Assembly (NCBI GenBank): GCA_040218445.1
Contig: JAVJRK010000017.1
Location: 274,286-338,285 of the forward strand
Length of the DNA stretch: 64,000 nucleotides
Origin: UBA1479 sp040218445
Lineage (GTDB): Bacteria > Pseudomonadota > Alphaproteobacteria > Rhodospirillales > Casp-alpha2
Reading direction: 5' to 3'
Below, piece by piece: positions 38,405-48,071 of this stretch (positions are counted from its first letter, which is position 1; every line of letters begins with the position of its first letter). Under the pieces are notes generated by a model. That model had not been told where the DNA came from and ran no database searches. It worked only from the letters and a program-made list of their open reading frames with translations. The position numbers and the translations under genes were made by a program.

Positions 38405-40518
38405 TGCCCGAGCTTCTTCTGGAATTGCTGTCCGAGGAAATCCCCGCCCGCATGCAGGCGCGCGCGGCGGACGATCTGAAACGTCTCGTTTCCGACGGGC
38501 TGAAGGCGGCCGGGCTGACCTTCACCAATGCCCAGACGCTGGTGACGCCGCGGCGGCTGACGCTGGTGGTTTATGGCCTGCCTGCCAAACAGGCCGATAT
38601 TTCCGAAGAACGCCGCGGCCCCCGCGCCGATGCGCCGCAAAAGGCCAAGGACGGCTTCATGGGCTCGTTGCCTAAAGGAACCGAGGTTGAAGAGCGCGAG
38701 ACGGAAAAGGGCACCTTCCTGTTCGCCAAGGTCGAACAGGCCGGGGAAAAGACCCGCCTGTTGCTGCCGGATCTGATCCAATCCGCATTGCAGGCGCTGC
38801 CTTGGCCCAAATCCATGCGCTGGGGCACGGGCAAGGCCCGCTGGGTGCGCCCGCTGCATTCGATCCTGGCGGTTTACGATCAGGAAGGCCTGAACCTGGA
38901 ATTCGCCGGGGTCGAGGCCGGGGTGACCACGCGTGGCCATGCCTTCATGGCGCCGGGCACCATCGAAGTCGCGGATTTCGCCGATTACGAAAAGTCGCTC
39001 AAGGCCGCCAAGGTCATGCTCGACCCCGCGCAACGCAAGGAAACCATCGCCGCCGATGCGGCCCGGATGTGCAAGGGGGCCGGTGTGACCTTGAAGGACG
39101 ATCCGGCCCTGCTGGACGAGGTCGCGGGCCTGATTGAATGGCCGGTCGTGCTGATGGGTGAGATCGACGCCGAATTCATGGATGTGCCGCCGGAGGTTCT
39201 GATCACCTCCATGCGCAAGCATCAGAAATATTTCGCGACCGAGGACGCCAAGGGCAACCTGGCGCCCAAGTTCGTCGTCGTCGCCAACCGGGAAACCAAC
39301 GACGGCGGCCGCCAGGTCGTGGCCGGGAACGAACGCGTGCTGCGCGCGCGCCTGGCCGATGCCAAATTCTTCTGGGATCAGGACCGTAGGACGACGTTGG
39401 CGTCCAAGGCCCCGCAACTGAAGGAACGGGTGTTCCACGCCAAGTTGGGCACGCTCGACGAAAAGGTCGACCGCATGCAGGCCCTGGCGGCGGCGCTTTG
39501 CGATTTCGTGCCGGGTGCCGACCGGGACAAGGTGCGTTCCGCCGCCCGTCTGGCCAAGGCCGACCTTTCGACCGGCATGGTCGGCGAATTCCCGGACCTG
39601 CAGGGCATCATGGGGGCCTATTACGCCCGCCACGATGGCGAAAGTGCCGCCGTCGCCGATGCCGTCGCCGATCATTATTCGCCGCTGGGCCCCAACGATG
39701 CCTGCCCATCCAAACCGGAAAGCGTCGCCGTGGCCCTGGCCGACAAGATCGACAGCCTGGTCGGTTTCTGGTCGATTGACGAGAAACCGACGGGATCGAA
39801 AGACCCTTATGCCCTGCGCCGCGCGGCCTTGGGCGTGATCCGCCTGATCATCGAAAACAAGCTGCGCCTGCCTTTGGTTGATGTTTGTGTTCAAGCTTGT
39901 GAATTACTCGAGCGATCCAACCCGGTTGATGCTGAAACCGGTATTTCATTCGCTAGTAATCTTACGACATCTATGGCGAAAGAAGTGGTGCCAGAAAACC
40001 TCCTCGCCTTTTTCGCCGACCGCCTGAAGGTCCATTTGCGCGAACAGGGCGTGAAGCACGACCATATCGACGCGGTTTTCGCGCTTGGCGGGGAAGACGA
40101 TCTGGTGCGCCTGTTGGCCCGGGTCGAAGCCTTGGCCAAATTCCTCGGTACCGATGACGGCGAAAACCTGCTGACCGCCTACCGCCGCGCGGCCAACATC
40201 CTGAAGATCGAGGAAAAGAAGGACGGCACGTCCTATGCTGCCGTCCCCGATGAAAAACTGCTGAGAGAGGGCGAGGAAAACGCACTTTACAGCGCGCTGG
40301 AAGAAGCGGGCCCCGTGATCGCCGACAAGGTGGCAGCCGAGGACTTCACCGGCGCCATGGCGGCGCTGGCCGGTCTGCGTGCCCCGGTTGATGCCTTCTT
40401 CGATAAGGTTACCGTCAATGCGGACGACGCAAAACTCCGCGAAAACCGATTGAAACTGCTCTCCAAAATCCGGGCGGCGCTGGAAGGCGTCGCGGACTTT
40501 GCCCGGATCGAGGGATAA
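38404..40518 (+). CDS. glyS: Glycyl-tRNA synthetase beta subunit
   Basis: The 704-residue tRNA-binding subunit that partners GlyQ. It starts MPELLLELLSEEIPARMQ, contains the typical MRWGTGKARWVRPLHSILAVYD region, HQKYFATEDAKGNLAPKFVVVAN, and in the C-terminal part the helical anticodon-binding domain. The codon use around 39880-39980 is slightly AT-richer than the rest, without any break in the frame. glyS is 24 bp before ppdK. Confidence 0.97.
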   Translation: MPELLLELLSEEIPARMQARAADDLKRLVSDGLKAAGLTFTNAQTLVTPRRLTLVVYGLPAKQADISEERRGPRADAPQKAKDGFMGSLPKGTEVEERETEKGTFLFAKVEQAGEKTRLLLPDLIQSALQALPWPKSMRWGTGKARWVRPLHSILAVYDQEGLNLEFAGVEAGVTTRGHAFMAPGTIEVADFADYEKSLKAAKVMLDPAQRKETIAADAARMCKGAGVTLKDDPALLDEVAGLIEWPVVLMGEIDAEFMDVPPEVLITSMRKHQKYFATEDAKGNLAPKFVVVANRETNDGGRQVVAGNERVLRARLADAKFFWDQDRRTTLASKAPQLKERVFHAKLGTLDEKVDRMQALAAALCDFVPGADRDKVRSAARLAKADLSTGMVGEFPDLQGIMGAYYARHDGESAAVADAVADHYSPLGPNDACPSKPESVAVALADKIDSLVGFWSIDEKPTGSKDPYALRRAALGVIRLIIENKLRLPLVDVCVQACELLERSNPVDAETGISFASNLTTSMAKEVVPENLLAFFADRLKVHLREQGVKHDHIDAVFALGGEDDLVRLLARVEALAKFLGTDDGENLLTAYRRAANILKIEEKKDGTSYAAVPDEKLLREGEENALYSALEEAGPVIADKVAAEDFTGAMAALAGLRAPVDAFFDKVTVNADDAKLRENRLKLLSKIRAALEGVADFARIEG

Positions 40519-40542
40519 CGTCACTTAAGGGATCGAGCGATC

Positions 40543-43203
40543 ATGACACAATGGGTCTACAGCTTCGGAAACGGCACCGCCGACGGCGACGCCGGGATGA
40601 AGGAACTCTTGGGCGGAAAGGGTGCCAACCTGGCTGAAATGGCGGGTTTGGGGCTTCCCGTGCCGCCGGGTTTCACCATCACGACCGAGGTCTGCACCTA
40701 TTACTACGATCATGAAAAATCCTATCCGGACGATCTGAAGGACGCCGTCGCAGAAGCCCTGGCCAAGGTCGAAGGACCGTTGGGCCGCAAGTTCGGCTCG
40801 ACCGACAAGCCGCTTCTGGTTTCCGTGCGTTCCGGTGCCCGGGCTTCCATGCCAGGCATGATGGACACCATCCTGAACCTGGGGCTCAACGACGATACGG
40901 TCGAAGCCCTGGCCAAGGAAAGCGGCGACGCGCGTTTCGCCTATGACAGCTATCGCCGCTTCATCCAGATGTATTCGGACGTGGTTCTGGGGGTCGAGCA
41001 CCACAATTTCGAAGACGTCCTGGAAGAACATAAGGACAAGCTCGGCAAGGATCTGGATACGGAGCTGACCGGCGACGACTGGAAAGCCGTGGTCAAGGAT
41101 TTCAAGAAACTGGTCGCCAATGAACTGGGCGAGGATTTCCCGCAGGACCCGCAGGCTCAGTTGTGGGGCGCCATCGGTGCCGTGTTCGGCAGCTGGATGA
41201 ACAGTCGGGCGATCACCTATCGGCGCCTGAACGATATTCCGGCGGCCTGGGGCACGGCCGTGAACGTGCAGGCCATGGTGTTCGGCAACATGGGCGAGGA
41301 TTGCGCCACCGGCGTGTGCTTCACGCGCAACCCGTCCACCGGCGACGATCATTTCTACGGCGAGTTCCTGATCAACGCCCAGGGCGAAGACGTGGTTGCC
41401 GGCATCCGCACGCCGCAGCCGCTGACCGAATTCGAGCGGGAGAACCAGGAATCCAATCTGCCGTCCATGGAAACGGCCATGCCGCCCGTGTTCAAGGAAC
41501 TGGTCGCCGTGCGCGACAAGCTGGAACGCCATTACAAAGACATGCAGGACATGGAGTTCACGATCGAACGTGACAAGCTGTGGATGCTGCAGACGCGTTC
41601 GGGCAAGCGCACCGCCGCCGCCGGGCTGAAGATCGCCGTCGACATGGTTTCGGAAGGTTTGATCACCAAGGAAGAAGCCGTCGCCCGTATCGACCCGGCG
41701 CAGTTGGACCAGTTGCTTCACCCGACCCTGGATGCTAACGCGGAAAAAACCGTGATCGGCCGCGGCCTGCCGGCATCGCCCGGCGCGGCCACGGGTAAGA
41801 TCGTGTTTTCTGCCGAAGACGCCGAAGCCTGGGTCGAAAAAGGCGAGAACGTCATCCTGTGCCGCACGGAAACCTCGCCCGAGGACATCACCGGCATGCA
41901 CGTATCCGAAGGCATCCTGACGACCCGGGGCGGCATGACCAGCCACGCCGCGGTGGTCGCCCGCGGCATGGGCACGCCCTGTGTGTCCGGTGCGGGCGAG
42001 CTGCGCGTCGACTACAAGACCAAGACGCTGCATGCGTTGGGCCAGATGCTCGACGAAGGCACGGTCATCACGCTGGACGGTTCGACCGGTGAGATCATGC
42101 TGGGTGAGGTCGCGATGATCCAGCCGGAACTGACCGGCGATTTCGGCGCGTTGATGGCCTGGGTCGACGAGGTCAAGGTGATCGGCGTGCGCGCCAACGC
42201 GGAAACGCCGCTGGACGCCCTGACGGCCAAGAAGTTCGGCGCCGAGGGCATCGGCCTGTCGCGCACGGAGCATATGTTCTTCGATCCGCACCGCATCATC
42301 CACATGCGCCAGATGATTCTGGCCCGCGACGAAGGCGAGCGGCGCAAGGCGCTGGACGCTTTGCTGCCGCACCAGCGCCAGGATTTTCTGGAGCTGTTCC
42401 ACATCATGGACGGGCTGCCCATCACCATCCGTCTGCTGGACCCGCCCCTGAACGAGTTCCTGCCCCATACGGACGAAGAACTGGCCGAAGTCGCCAAGGC
42501 CGCCGGTGTCACCACCGAGGACGTGCGCGTGCGCCGGGCCGAATTGGACGAAAGCAATCCCATGCTGGGCCATCGCGGCTGCCGCCTGGCCATTGCCTAT
42601 CCGGAAATCTGCGAAATGCAGGCGCGGGCGATCTTCGAGGCCCAGGCCGAGATCATGAAGGAAGGCAAAAAGGCGTTCCCCGAGGTCATGGTGCCGCTTA
42701 TCTCGGTCAAGAAAGAGTTCGAGATGCAGAAGGAAATCATCGATCGCATTGCCAAGGAAGTCATGGCCGAGCAGGGGATCGAGCTGCCCTACATGATCGG
42801 CACCATGATCGAGTTGCCGCGTGCCTGCCTGATCGCCGACCAGATCGCCGAACAGGCGGAATTCTTTTCGTTCGGCACGAACGACCTGACGCAGACGGCT
42901 TACGGTTTCTCGCGCGACGATGCGGGCACGTTCCTGGATATCTATCAGCGCCAGGGCGTTTTGGAACAGGATCCCTTCGTGTCCATCGATCAGGAAGGCG
43001 TGGGCGAACTGGTCGAAATCGGGGTCGAACGCGGCCGCAAGTCGCGCCCGGACATCAAGCTCGGCATTTGCGGCGAACACGGTGGCGATCCGGCCTCGGT
43101 CGCGTTCTGCCACCGGGTCGGGCTGACCTATGTGTCCTGTTCGCCCTACCGCGTGCCGATCGCGCGCCTTGCGGCGGCTCAGGCGGCTTTGGCAGACAAA
43201 TAA
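40543..43203 (+). CDS. ppdK: Pyruvate, phosphate dikinase
   Basis: An 886-residue enzyme interconverting pyruvate, ATP and phosphate with PEP, AMP and pyrophosphate. The N-terminal ATP-grasp domain (LLGGKGANLAEMAGLGLPVPPGF; SVRSGARASMPGMMDTILNLG), the phosphohistidine domain with GGMTSHAAVVARGMGTPCVSG, and the C-terminal PEP-binding barrel ending in KLGICGEHGGDPASVAFCH are complete. It would serve gluconeogenesis or glycolytic flux. Its position after glyQS is common in alphaproteobacteria. It converges on the SGNH gene. Confidence 0.97.
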   Translation: MTQWVYSFGNGTADGDAGMKELLGGKGANLAEMAGLGLPVPPGFTITTEVCTYYYDHEKSYPDDLKDAVAEALAKVEGPLGRKFGSTDKPLLVSVRSGARASMPGMMDTILNLGLNDDTVEALAKESGDARFAYDSYRRFIQMYSDVVLGVEHHNFEDVLEEHKDKLGKDLDTELTGDDWKAVVKDFKKLVANELGEDFPQDPQAQLWGAIGAVFGSWMNSRAITYRRLNDIPAAWGTAVNVQAMVFGNMGEDCATGVCFTRNPSTGDDHFYGEFLINAQGEDVVAGIRTPQPLTEFERENQESNLPSMETAMPPVFKELVAVRDKLERHYKDMQDMEFTIERDKLWMLQTRSGKRTAAAGLKIAVDMVSEGLITKEEAVARIDPAQLDQLLHPTLDANAEKTVIGRGLPASPGAATGKIVFSAEDAEAWVEKGENVILCRTETSPEDITGMHVSEGILTTRGGMTSHAAVVARGMGTPCVSGAGELRVDYKTKTLHALGQMLDEGTVITLDGSTGEIMLGEVAMIQPELTGDFGALMAWVDEVKVIGVRANAETPLDALTAKKFGAEGIGLSRTEHMFFDPHRIIHMRQMILARDEGERRKALDALLPHQRQDFLELFHIMDGLPITIRLLDPPLNEFLPHTDEELAEVAKAAGVTTEDVRVRRAELDESNPMLGHRGCRLAIAYPEICEMQARAIFEAQAEIMKEGKKAFPEVMVPLISVKKEFEMQKEIIDRIAKEVMAEQGIELPYMIGTMIELPRACLIADQIAEQAEFFSFGTNDLTQTAYGFSRDDAGTFLDIYQRQGVLEQDPFVSIDQEGVGELVEIGVERGRKSRPDIKLGICGEHGGDPASVAFCHRVGLTYVSCSPYRVPIARLAAAQAALADK

Positions 43204-43224
43204 GCTGACCTTACTGTTCTGCTT

Positions 43225-44340
43225 TTATTGAGGATCGGACAAGCCGTAGCTGGAGGCAATCTTGCGTACGGCTTCCGTATCTTGCGGATTGTTTCGGCGG
43301 TAGACCTCGCGGGCAGAACGGATATCTGCCAATAAACGGTCAACATTGCCCACAGTCATGCGGGCGCCGAAATCCGGATTATCCTCCTGGCCCGAAATCC
43401 GCATCAGAATTCTGCGTCCGATATGCGGCGTGAAATGACTGCTGTCCCCGAAATTTCTAGGCGGTTTGTCCAGGCTTTCGGTTGTTGTTGGAGAATATCC
43501 GGCAAAGTCCCAGCAAATCCTTTGGGCTGATTCACAAATACGGGTCAGACCGCGTTTCCAGTCTTCAAACAGGGGCCAAAGCCCTGCTGCATATATGGCC
43601 TCAAGCTGGATAGCATGGACTGGCGGTACGATGATGGTGACTGACAGGTCGGGTGTGATCTCTTTCATTAGGTTCTCAAAAACGGCGAGCTTTCCTTGGA
43701 CGTTGGGAAAACCACGATAAGCCCCACCGGGTGACAAGAAAGACGCGACCGGGGTGATCATCTTCCCGGCCGCTTTTCCCGCACGTGGTTCGAACGGCCG
43801 GAAACCATCCAGTCGATATGCCGTCGGTTTGCCGCGCAGTGAATTGCGCAAGGTGTTGCGGCTGCGTTTCAGCGCGGCATAGGAAAATACTGTGCGCGGT
43901 AGAGAGCGAAACCAGCCGAACTCACCAAGAACGTCGGTATAAAACCCAGCACGTTGCGTGCGAGAATCGTTAAAGGACACGAAATCGAGACATAGGATCA
44001 GCCGTTCGGCGGTGGTTGCCGTCGCCACGTGATTGGCCAGGGCGGCTAATTCGTCGGCCAGGGCGCCGGCGATGGAGAGATTGTAAGCCTTGGTTTCCAG
44101 TAGGTCTTTGGGGTCCACACCATGCAGGCATCGGGACGAACCGAGGATGACCGTTTGTGGCTTCCGGGCGACGGCTTGCAGTGGTTTGGCCAGGCGTTCG
44201 ACGCCGATTGATTTGTGTGTGTTGATATGGTCGATGCGGGGCATGCCGAAGATGTCGAATGGGTCGACGGTCAAATTTATGCCGGCCCCGATGGATGCGA
44301 GCAGAAAGACACCAAGCATGAAGTGTTTCACGTACCGCAT
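43225..44340 (-). CDS. SGNH-like hydrolase partner of MBOAT acyltransferase
   Basis: A 371-residue protein with an N-terminal membrane/signal segment (FMLGVFLLASIGAGINL). The Ser-containing motif TVILGSSRCLHGVD corresponds to block I (G-x-S-R type) and DSSHFTPHIGRRI near the C-terminus to the D-x-x-H block, as in AlgX/AlgJ-type and other periplasmic partners of MBOAT proteins. It probably transfers or removes acyl groups on an extracellular polysaccharide. The start follows the MBOAT stop by one base, so they form one unit. Confidence 0.78.
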   Translation of the reverse strand: MRYVKHFMLGVFLLASIGAGINLTVDPFDIFGMPRIDHINTHKSIGVERLAKPLQAVARKPQTVILGSSRCLHGVDPKDLLETKAYNLSIAGALADELAALANHVATATTAERLILCLDFVSFNDSRTQRAGFYTDVLGEFGWFRSLPRTVFSYAALKRSRNTLRNSLRGKPTAYRLDGFRPFEPRAGKAAGKMITPVASFLSPGGAYRGFPNVQGKLAVFENLMKEITPDLSVTIIVPPVHAIQLEAIYAAGLWPLFEDWKRGLTRICESAQRICWDFAGYSPTTTESLDKPPRNFGDSSHFTPHIGRRILMRISGQEDNPDFGARMTVGNVDRLLADIRSAREVYRRNNPQDTEAVRKIASSYGLSDPQ

Positions 44341-44341
44341 T

Positions 44342-45823
44342 TCAGAACCTGAAATAGAGGAATTCAGAAATTTCGGTCATGTTTGCAAGGGAGGCTACGA
44401 AGGCGAGGGCAAGCAGATACGCCCATCTTCTGTTCGCCCGCCATTCGACCCGTAACCAGGCATGCGTTTCTTTCCCCATTAATGCCGGCAGACCATGCGT
44501 ATTGGTGGCGAATATCTGTGCGGTATTGGGAGCCAGCCAAACGATCGCCAGGAGCACGATAATCATTCGGTAAGCTTCGGCCCATTTGATTTCGGCGAGA
44601 ACCGGGGCCATGCCGCTACCATGCAGGCCGGCCATTCCGGCAAGGACGTTGGTGGCGCCATTCAGGCTGTCCGCGCGAAACACCACCCAGCCCACGACCA
44701 CGGCCAGGAATGTAAGTAATCGAGATATCCATGGGCCCCAGAAGAATTGGCGGCCCGATAGACCCGTACGTTCGATCAAGATGTGCCAAAGGTTGTTGAT
44801 CACCAAGTACAGGCCGTGCAAGGCCCCCCATGCAAGGAACGTCCAGCCCGCTCCATGCCACAGGCCGCCCAGGATCATCGTTGTCATAAGATTGGCGTAG
44901 CGTCGTGCACCGCCGTGCCGATTCCCACCCAAGGGGATATACAGGTAATCCCGCAAAAAGCGGGAAAGGGTCATGTGCCATCGCCGCCAGAAATCGATGA
45001 TGCTGGTTGCCTTATAGGGCGAATAAAAGTTCACCGGCAGGCGAATGCCGAACATTAAGGCTAAGCCGATGGCCATATCCGAATAGCCGGAGAAATCGAA
45101 GTAAAGCTGGAAGGTATAGGCCAGTGCTGCTCCCCATCCGTCGATCATGCCGACGGGGGACCCCATTTCCGCTGCTGCGAATACGGGTGTCGCGAAACGT
45201 GCCATGGTGTCGGCGATCACGACCTTCTTGAACAGGCCGACAGCAAAAATCGACAGCCCTTGGCCCAGATTGTCCCAGGCAAATCGAAAGCGCCCTGGAT
45301 CGCTGAACTGGGGCATCATTTCCTTATGATGGACAATAGGACCTGCGATGAGTTGCGGGAAAAAGGTGACGAACAGACAATATTCAAGAAACCGATGTGA
45401 AGCGACTTGGCCCTTTCGGGTGTCAACCAGATAGGTGATTTGCTGAAACGTAAAAAACGAGATCGCCAGCGGCAGGATAATGTCCGGCATTGGAATGTCC
45501 GTGCTCAACACCTGGGAAACGGTATCGGCAAGGAAGATCGCGTATTTGAAATATCCCAATAGCCCAAGATTGAAGATGATGCCGACCCACATCCAGACGG
45601 TTTTCGAGCCATAGCTGATCATGCGCCCGATGCAGAAATTGACAATGATGGACGTGACGATCAGGACCAGGAATTTGGGGTTCCACCAGCCATAAAAAAG
45701 CAGCGATGCGGCGGCGAGAAAAAGCACGGCATTACTGCGTCCATTACGGTGCGACAGTAGGTAGAATCCAATTAGGACTAACGGTAGGAAGGCCAGAATG
45801 AAAGTGTAGGAATTAAACAGCAC
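44342..45823 (-). CDS. MBOAT family O-acyltransferase (AlgI-like)
   Basis: A 493-residue integral membrane protein with ten or more hydrophobic segments. Diagnostic stretches include FLPLVLIGFYLLSHR, FFPQLIAGPIVHHKEMMPQF, YFDFSGYSDMAIGLALMFG, DFWRRWHMTLSRFLRDYLYIPLGGNR and the catalytic histidine region ILGGLWHGAGWTFLAWGALHG. AlgI-type proteins move acetyl groups across the membrane for polysaccharide acetylation. Its partner is the SGNH gene directly downstream. The glycan modified is not known. Confidence 0.93.
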   Translation of the reverse strand: MLFNSYTFILAFLPLVLIGFYLLSHRNGRSNAVLFLAAASLLFYGWWNPKFLVLIVTSIIVNFCIGRMISYGSKTVWMWVGIIFNLGLLGYFKYAIFLADTVSQVLSTDIPMPDIILPLAISFFTFQQITYLVDTRKGQVASHRFLEYCLFVTFFPQLIAGPIVHHKEMMPQFSDPGRFRFAWDNLGQGLSIFAVGLFKKVVIADTMARFATPVFAAAEMGSPVGMIDGWGAALAYTFQLYFDFSGYSDMAIGLALMFGIRLPVNFYSPYKATSIIDFWRRWHMTLSRFLRDYLYIPLGGNRHGGARRYANLMTTMILGGLWHGAGWTFLAWGALHGLYLVINNLWHILIERTGLSGRQFFWGPWISRLLTFLAVVVGWVVFRADSLNGATNVLAGMAGLHGSGMAPVLAEIKWAEAYRMIIVLLAIVWLAPNTAQIFATNTHGLPALMGKETHAWLRVEWRANRRWAYLLALAFVASLANMTEISEFLYFRF

Positions 45824-45838
45824 GATTTGATGGCCGGG

Positions 45839-46687
45839 TTATGTAGCCGCAGGCTGGCGGGGGTGGGCGAAAACCCACGACATCGTTTCAGGCCGGAATT
45901 CACACATCGCAAGCCAGCGATCCAGATTGTCGCGATTTTGCAGAACCTCGTACTGATTTGGGTCGCGAGGGCCTTCGGGGATCACTTCAATGTCGTGGCT
46001 TTCGGTGAGTAAGTCCACGAGGTCTTTTGCGACTGGGCGGCCGATGAAGTCGTGGCATTCAATCAGGAAATGGGCGTGATTTCCGGCGGTACGCACTTGC
46101 GGTGTGATCAACTCTGTCTCATATCCCTCGCAATCACAGATCACAAGGCTGCGGGGGTGCTCGCTTAACAGGGCGGCAAGCCCGGCGGCATCGACGGCCC
46201 CTCTGCATTCAATTTTGTCCGCGACGCCGTTCCGTTCCGCATTTTTTCGGGTAGCGTCCAGGGCTGCGGGGTCGATATCGACGGCGATAACCTTGGGCGT
46301 ATCCAGGATCATTGCAGCACCTACGGTGTAATACCCTTCTGCCGATCCTATATTGATGACCGCGTCGAACGATTGACCGCGCAATGCGTCCAGCCGGCTT
46401 GAAACTTCTTGCTCATAACAGCCCAAAAGCTTGGGGGTGATCGCGCCGTCTCCCCAGGAAACTTGCGTGTCGATCAACATGCCTTTGAATGGCCCACCGG
46501 AAACGGTGCTGCCGGTGGCAGTGATCACGTCCCGTTCGATCAGCGGCAGGCGTTCAGATACTGCGACACGAAGGATATCGGCGACGAATTTTTGCGATTT
46601 AGGATCCGATTTCGCGTCTTTGCCTGTGTATTTGACCCAATTGCGGAAAAGCCGGCGGGCGACGGTCAGGGCAGTGCGACTGAGCAT
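45839..46687 (-). CDS. FkbM-like SAM-dependent methyltransferase
   Basis: A 282-residue methyltransferase. DAVINIGSAEGYYTVGAAM corresponds to motif I, IAVDIDPAALDATRKNAERNG to the SAM ribose-binding region, and LVICDCEGYETELI to the D-x-E-G-x-E segment typical of FkbM proteins. The first 80 residues are not recognisable. Located 15 bp upstream of the MBOAT gene in the same direction, it may methylate the same surface glycan; this is inference from context. Confidence 0.8.
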   Translation of the reverse strand: MLSRTALTVARRLFRNWVKYTGKDAKSDPKSQKFVADILRVAVSERLPLIERDVITATGSTVSGGPFKGMLIDTQVSWGDGAITPKLLGCYEQEVSSRLDALRGQSFDAVINIGSAEGYYTVGAAMILDTPKVIAVDIDPAALDATRKNAERNGVADKIECRGAVDAAGLAALLSEHPRSLVICDCEGYETELITPQVRTAGNHAHFLIECHDFIGRPVAKDLVDLLTESHDIEVIPEGPRDPNQYEVLQNRDNLDRWLAMCEFRPETMSWVFAHPRQPAAT

Positions 46688-47128
46688 AAAAAAAACCTGT
46701 TTGGATGAGGGGCGGATGCCCGAACATTACGCGGAATGGTGACGACTGCAAACCGCGATAAATCGGTGACGCAGATGTCGAAAAACTGGCCGGCTTTTTA
46801 ATATTAGTTTTTCCCCATGTTCCACAGGGGTGTGGATTCTATTGCCGTTGTCTGATTGGGGTGGGGGGCGTAGGCTTCACATGGGTTCAGGGACGAAGGC
46901 AGTCCGCAAGGATCGCCTCTCCGGACCGGAACCCGGTCAGTTTTCCCAGGGGCCCCTTCGGGGGAATGAAGGATCACTGATCCGGAACGGCCTCACCGGG
47001 CGACCGGTGGGGCCGTTTCACGTTTGGAAAATGGCCCTAACCAGGACAGTGTCTCGGGTATATTTTGCGTGACAATCCGTCCCGATTTTTGTTCACTTCG
47101 GAAAATAGCAAAAGCTCGGGGATTGCAT
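46688..47128. other. Intergenic region with structured RNA candidate
   Basis: This 441-bp gap has no convincing gene. From about 46855 to 47035 several hairpins are stacked: GGGTTC...GAACCC enclosing GGCAGTCC-GCAA-GGATCGCC, GGATC-ACT-GATCC, and AACGGCCTCACCGG-GCGA-CCGGTGGGGCCGTT near 46996. It may be a leader or a small RNA. I could not match it to a known riboswitch, 6S RNA or tmRNA. Confidence 0.45.
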
Positions 47129-47908
47129 GTGAGCGATAAACCGGAAACGAACTCGGCCATCCAGAAAGCGTTATCCGTTCTTGAATTGGTGACCCAGGAA
47201 ATCCGCCCTTTGGGCGTCGTCGATATTTCGCGCGACCTGGACCTGCCCCGTCAGACCGTGCACCGGGTCATCCGGCAGCTCGAGGAATTGAGTCTTTTGC
47301 GCAAGGATCCGGGGACGGAACGGTACAGCGCCGGCGCGCGCCTCAGGGCCTTGGCGCTCAATACCATTTCGTCGTCCCATTCGACCCGGGCCAGCCACGC
47401 AATCCTTCAGTCCCTGGTCGACGAGGTTAAGGAGACCTGTAATGTCGGTATGTTGGACGGCCACGAAATTATCTACATCGACCGCGTGGAATGCGATTGG
47501 CCGCTGCGCGTTCAATTGAAGCCGGGAAGCCATGTGCCGGCCCATTGCACGGCTATCGGCAAGCTGTTGATGGCTTATCAGCCGAAGAGCGCGCGCGACC
47601 GCATCTTGCGCAATGCCCCCCTCCGCAAGTTCACTAAATATACCATCACCGACCCGGACCAGCTGGAAGCGAGCCTCGAACAAATCGCGGCCCAGGGATA
47701 TTCGATCAACAATCAGGAAGATGCGATCGGTCTGATCGCCATGGCGGTGCCTGTGAGCGACCCGCAGGGCGAAGTCATTGCGGGCTTGGCAGTGCATGCG
47801 CCTGAACCCCGCTTTCCCATCGCCAAGGCGATCGAGCACATTGCCACCTTTCAGGCGGCGGCGGACCGGATCGGACAATCCATGTTTGATGCGGATCAAA
47901 AACCGTGA
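47129..47908 (+). CDS. IclR-family transcriptional regulator
   Basis: A 259-residue regulator. The N-terminal winged helix has IQKALSVLELVTQEIRPLGV and DLPRQTVHRVIRQLEELSLL; the C-terminal effector domain includes YIDRVECDWPLRVQLKPGSHVPAHCTAIGKLLMA, typical of IclR. It probably controls the ABC importer and amidase genes that follow in the same direction. GTG 47129 is used, with CGGGGA upstream. Confidence 0.93.
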   Translation: MSDKPETNSAIQKALSVLELVTQEIRPLGVVDISRDLDLPRQTVHRVIRQLEELSLLRKDPGTERYSAGARLRALALNTISSSHSTRASHAILQSLVDEVKETCNVGMLDGHEIIYIDRVECDWPLRVQLKPGSHVPAHCTAIGKLLMAYQPKSARDRILRNAPLRKFTKYTITDPDQLEASLEQIAAQGYSINNQEDAIGLIAMAVPVSDPQGEVIAGLAVHAPEPRFPIAKAIEHIATFQAAADRIGQSMFDADQKP

Positions 47909-47926
47909 CGACATGTCACGATTTTT
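47904..47926 (+). terminator. Probable weak terminator after the IclR gene
   Basis: CGTGAC (47904-47909) pairs with GTCACG (47915-47920), followed by ATTTTTG. The stop codon of the IclR gene lies in the stem. Confidence 0.5.
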
Positions 47927-48071
47927 GTTGACGATAAAAAGCTGGCGGGCAATCCTCAGTTGGTGATTATCCAACGATGGATGTCGAACTCTCGGCCGAG
48001 CCGGCACCAAGACGTCTAAAAAAATGATCCGGCAGCGGTCGTTCACCTCATTCCTGACAGGGAGAGCGAGA

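Noticed and set aside
38251..39894. 547-codon open frame on the minus strand
   Set aside because: Antisense to glyS, with no family resemblance.
40525..43113. 862-codon open frame on the minus strand
   Set aside because: It lies opposite ppdK, which has all expected motifs; long antisense frames are common in GC-rich genes.
43204..43224. Bidirectional terminator between ppdK and the SGNH gene
   Set aside because: No stable hairpin is visible in this short gap.
46855..47035. 6S RNA, tmRNA, RNase P RNA or cobalamin riboswitch
   Set aside because: Key conserved elements of each could not be found; left as an unidentified structured region.
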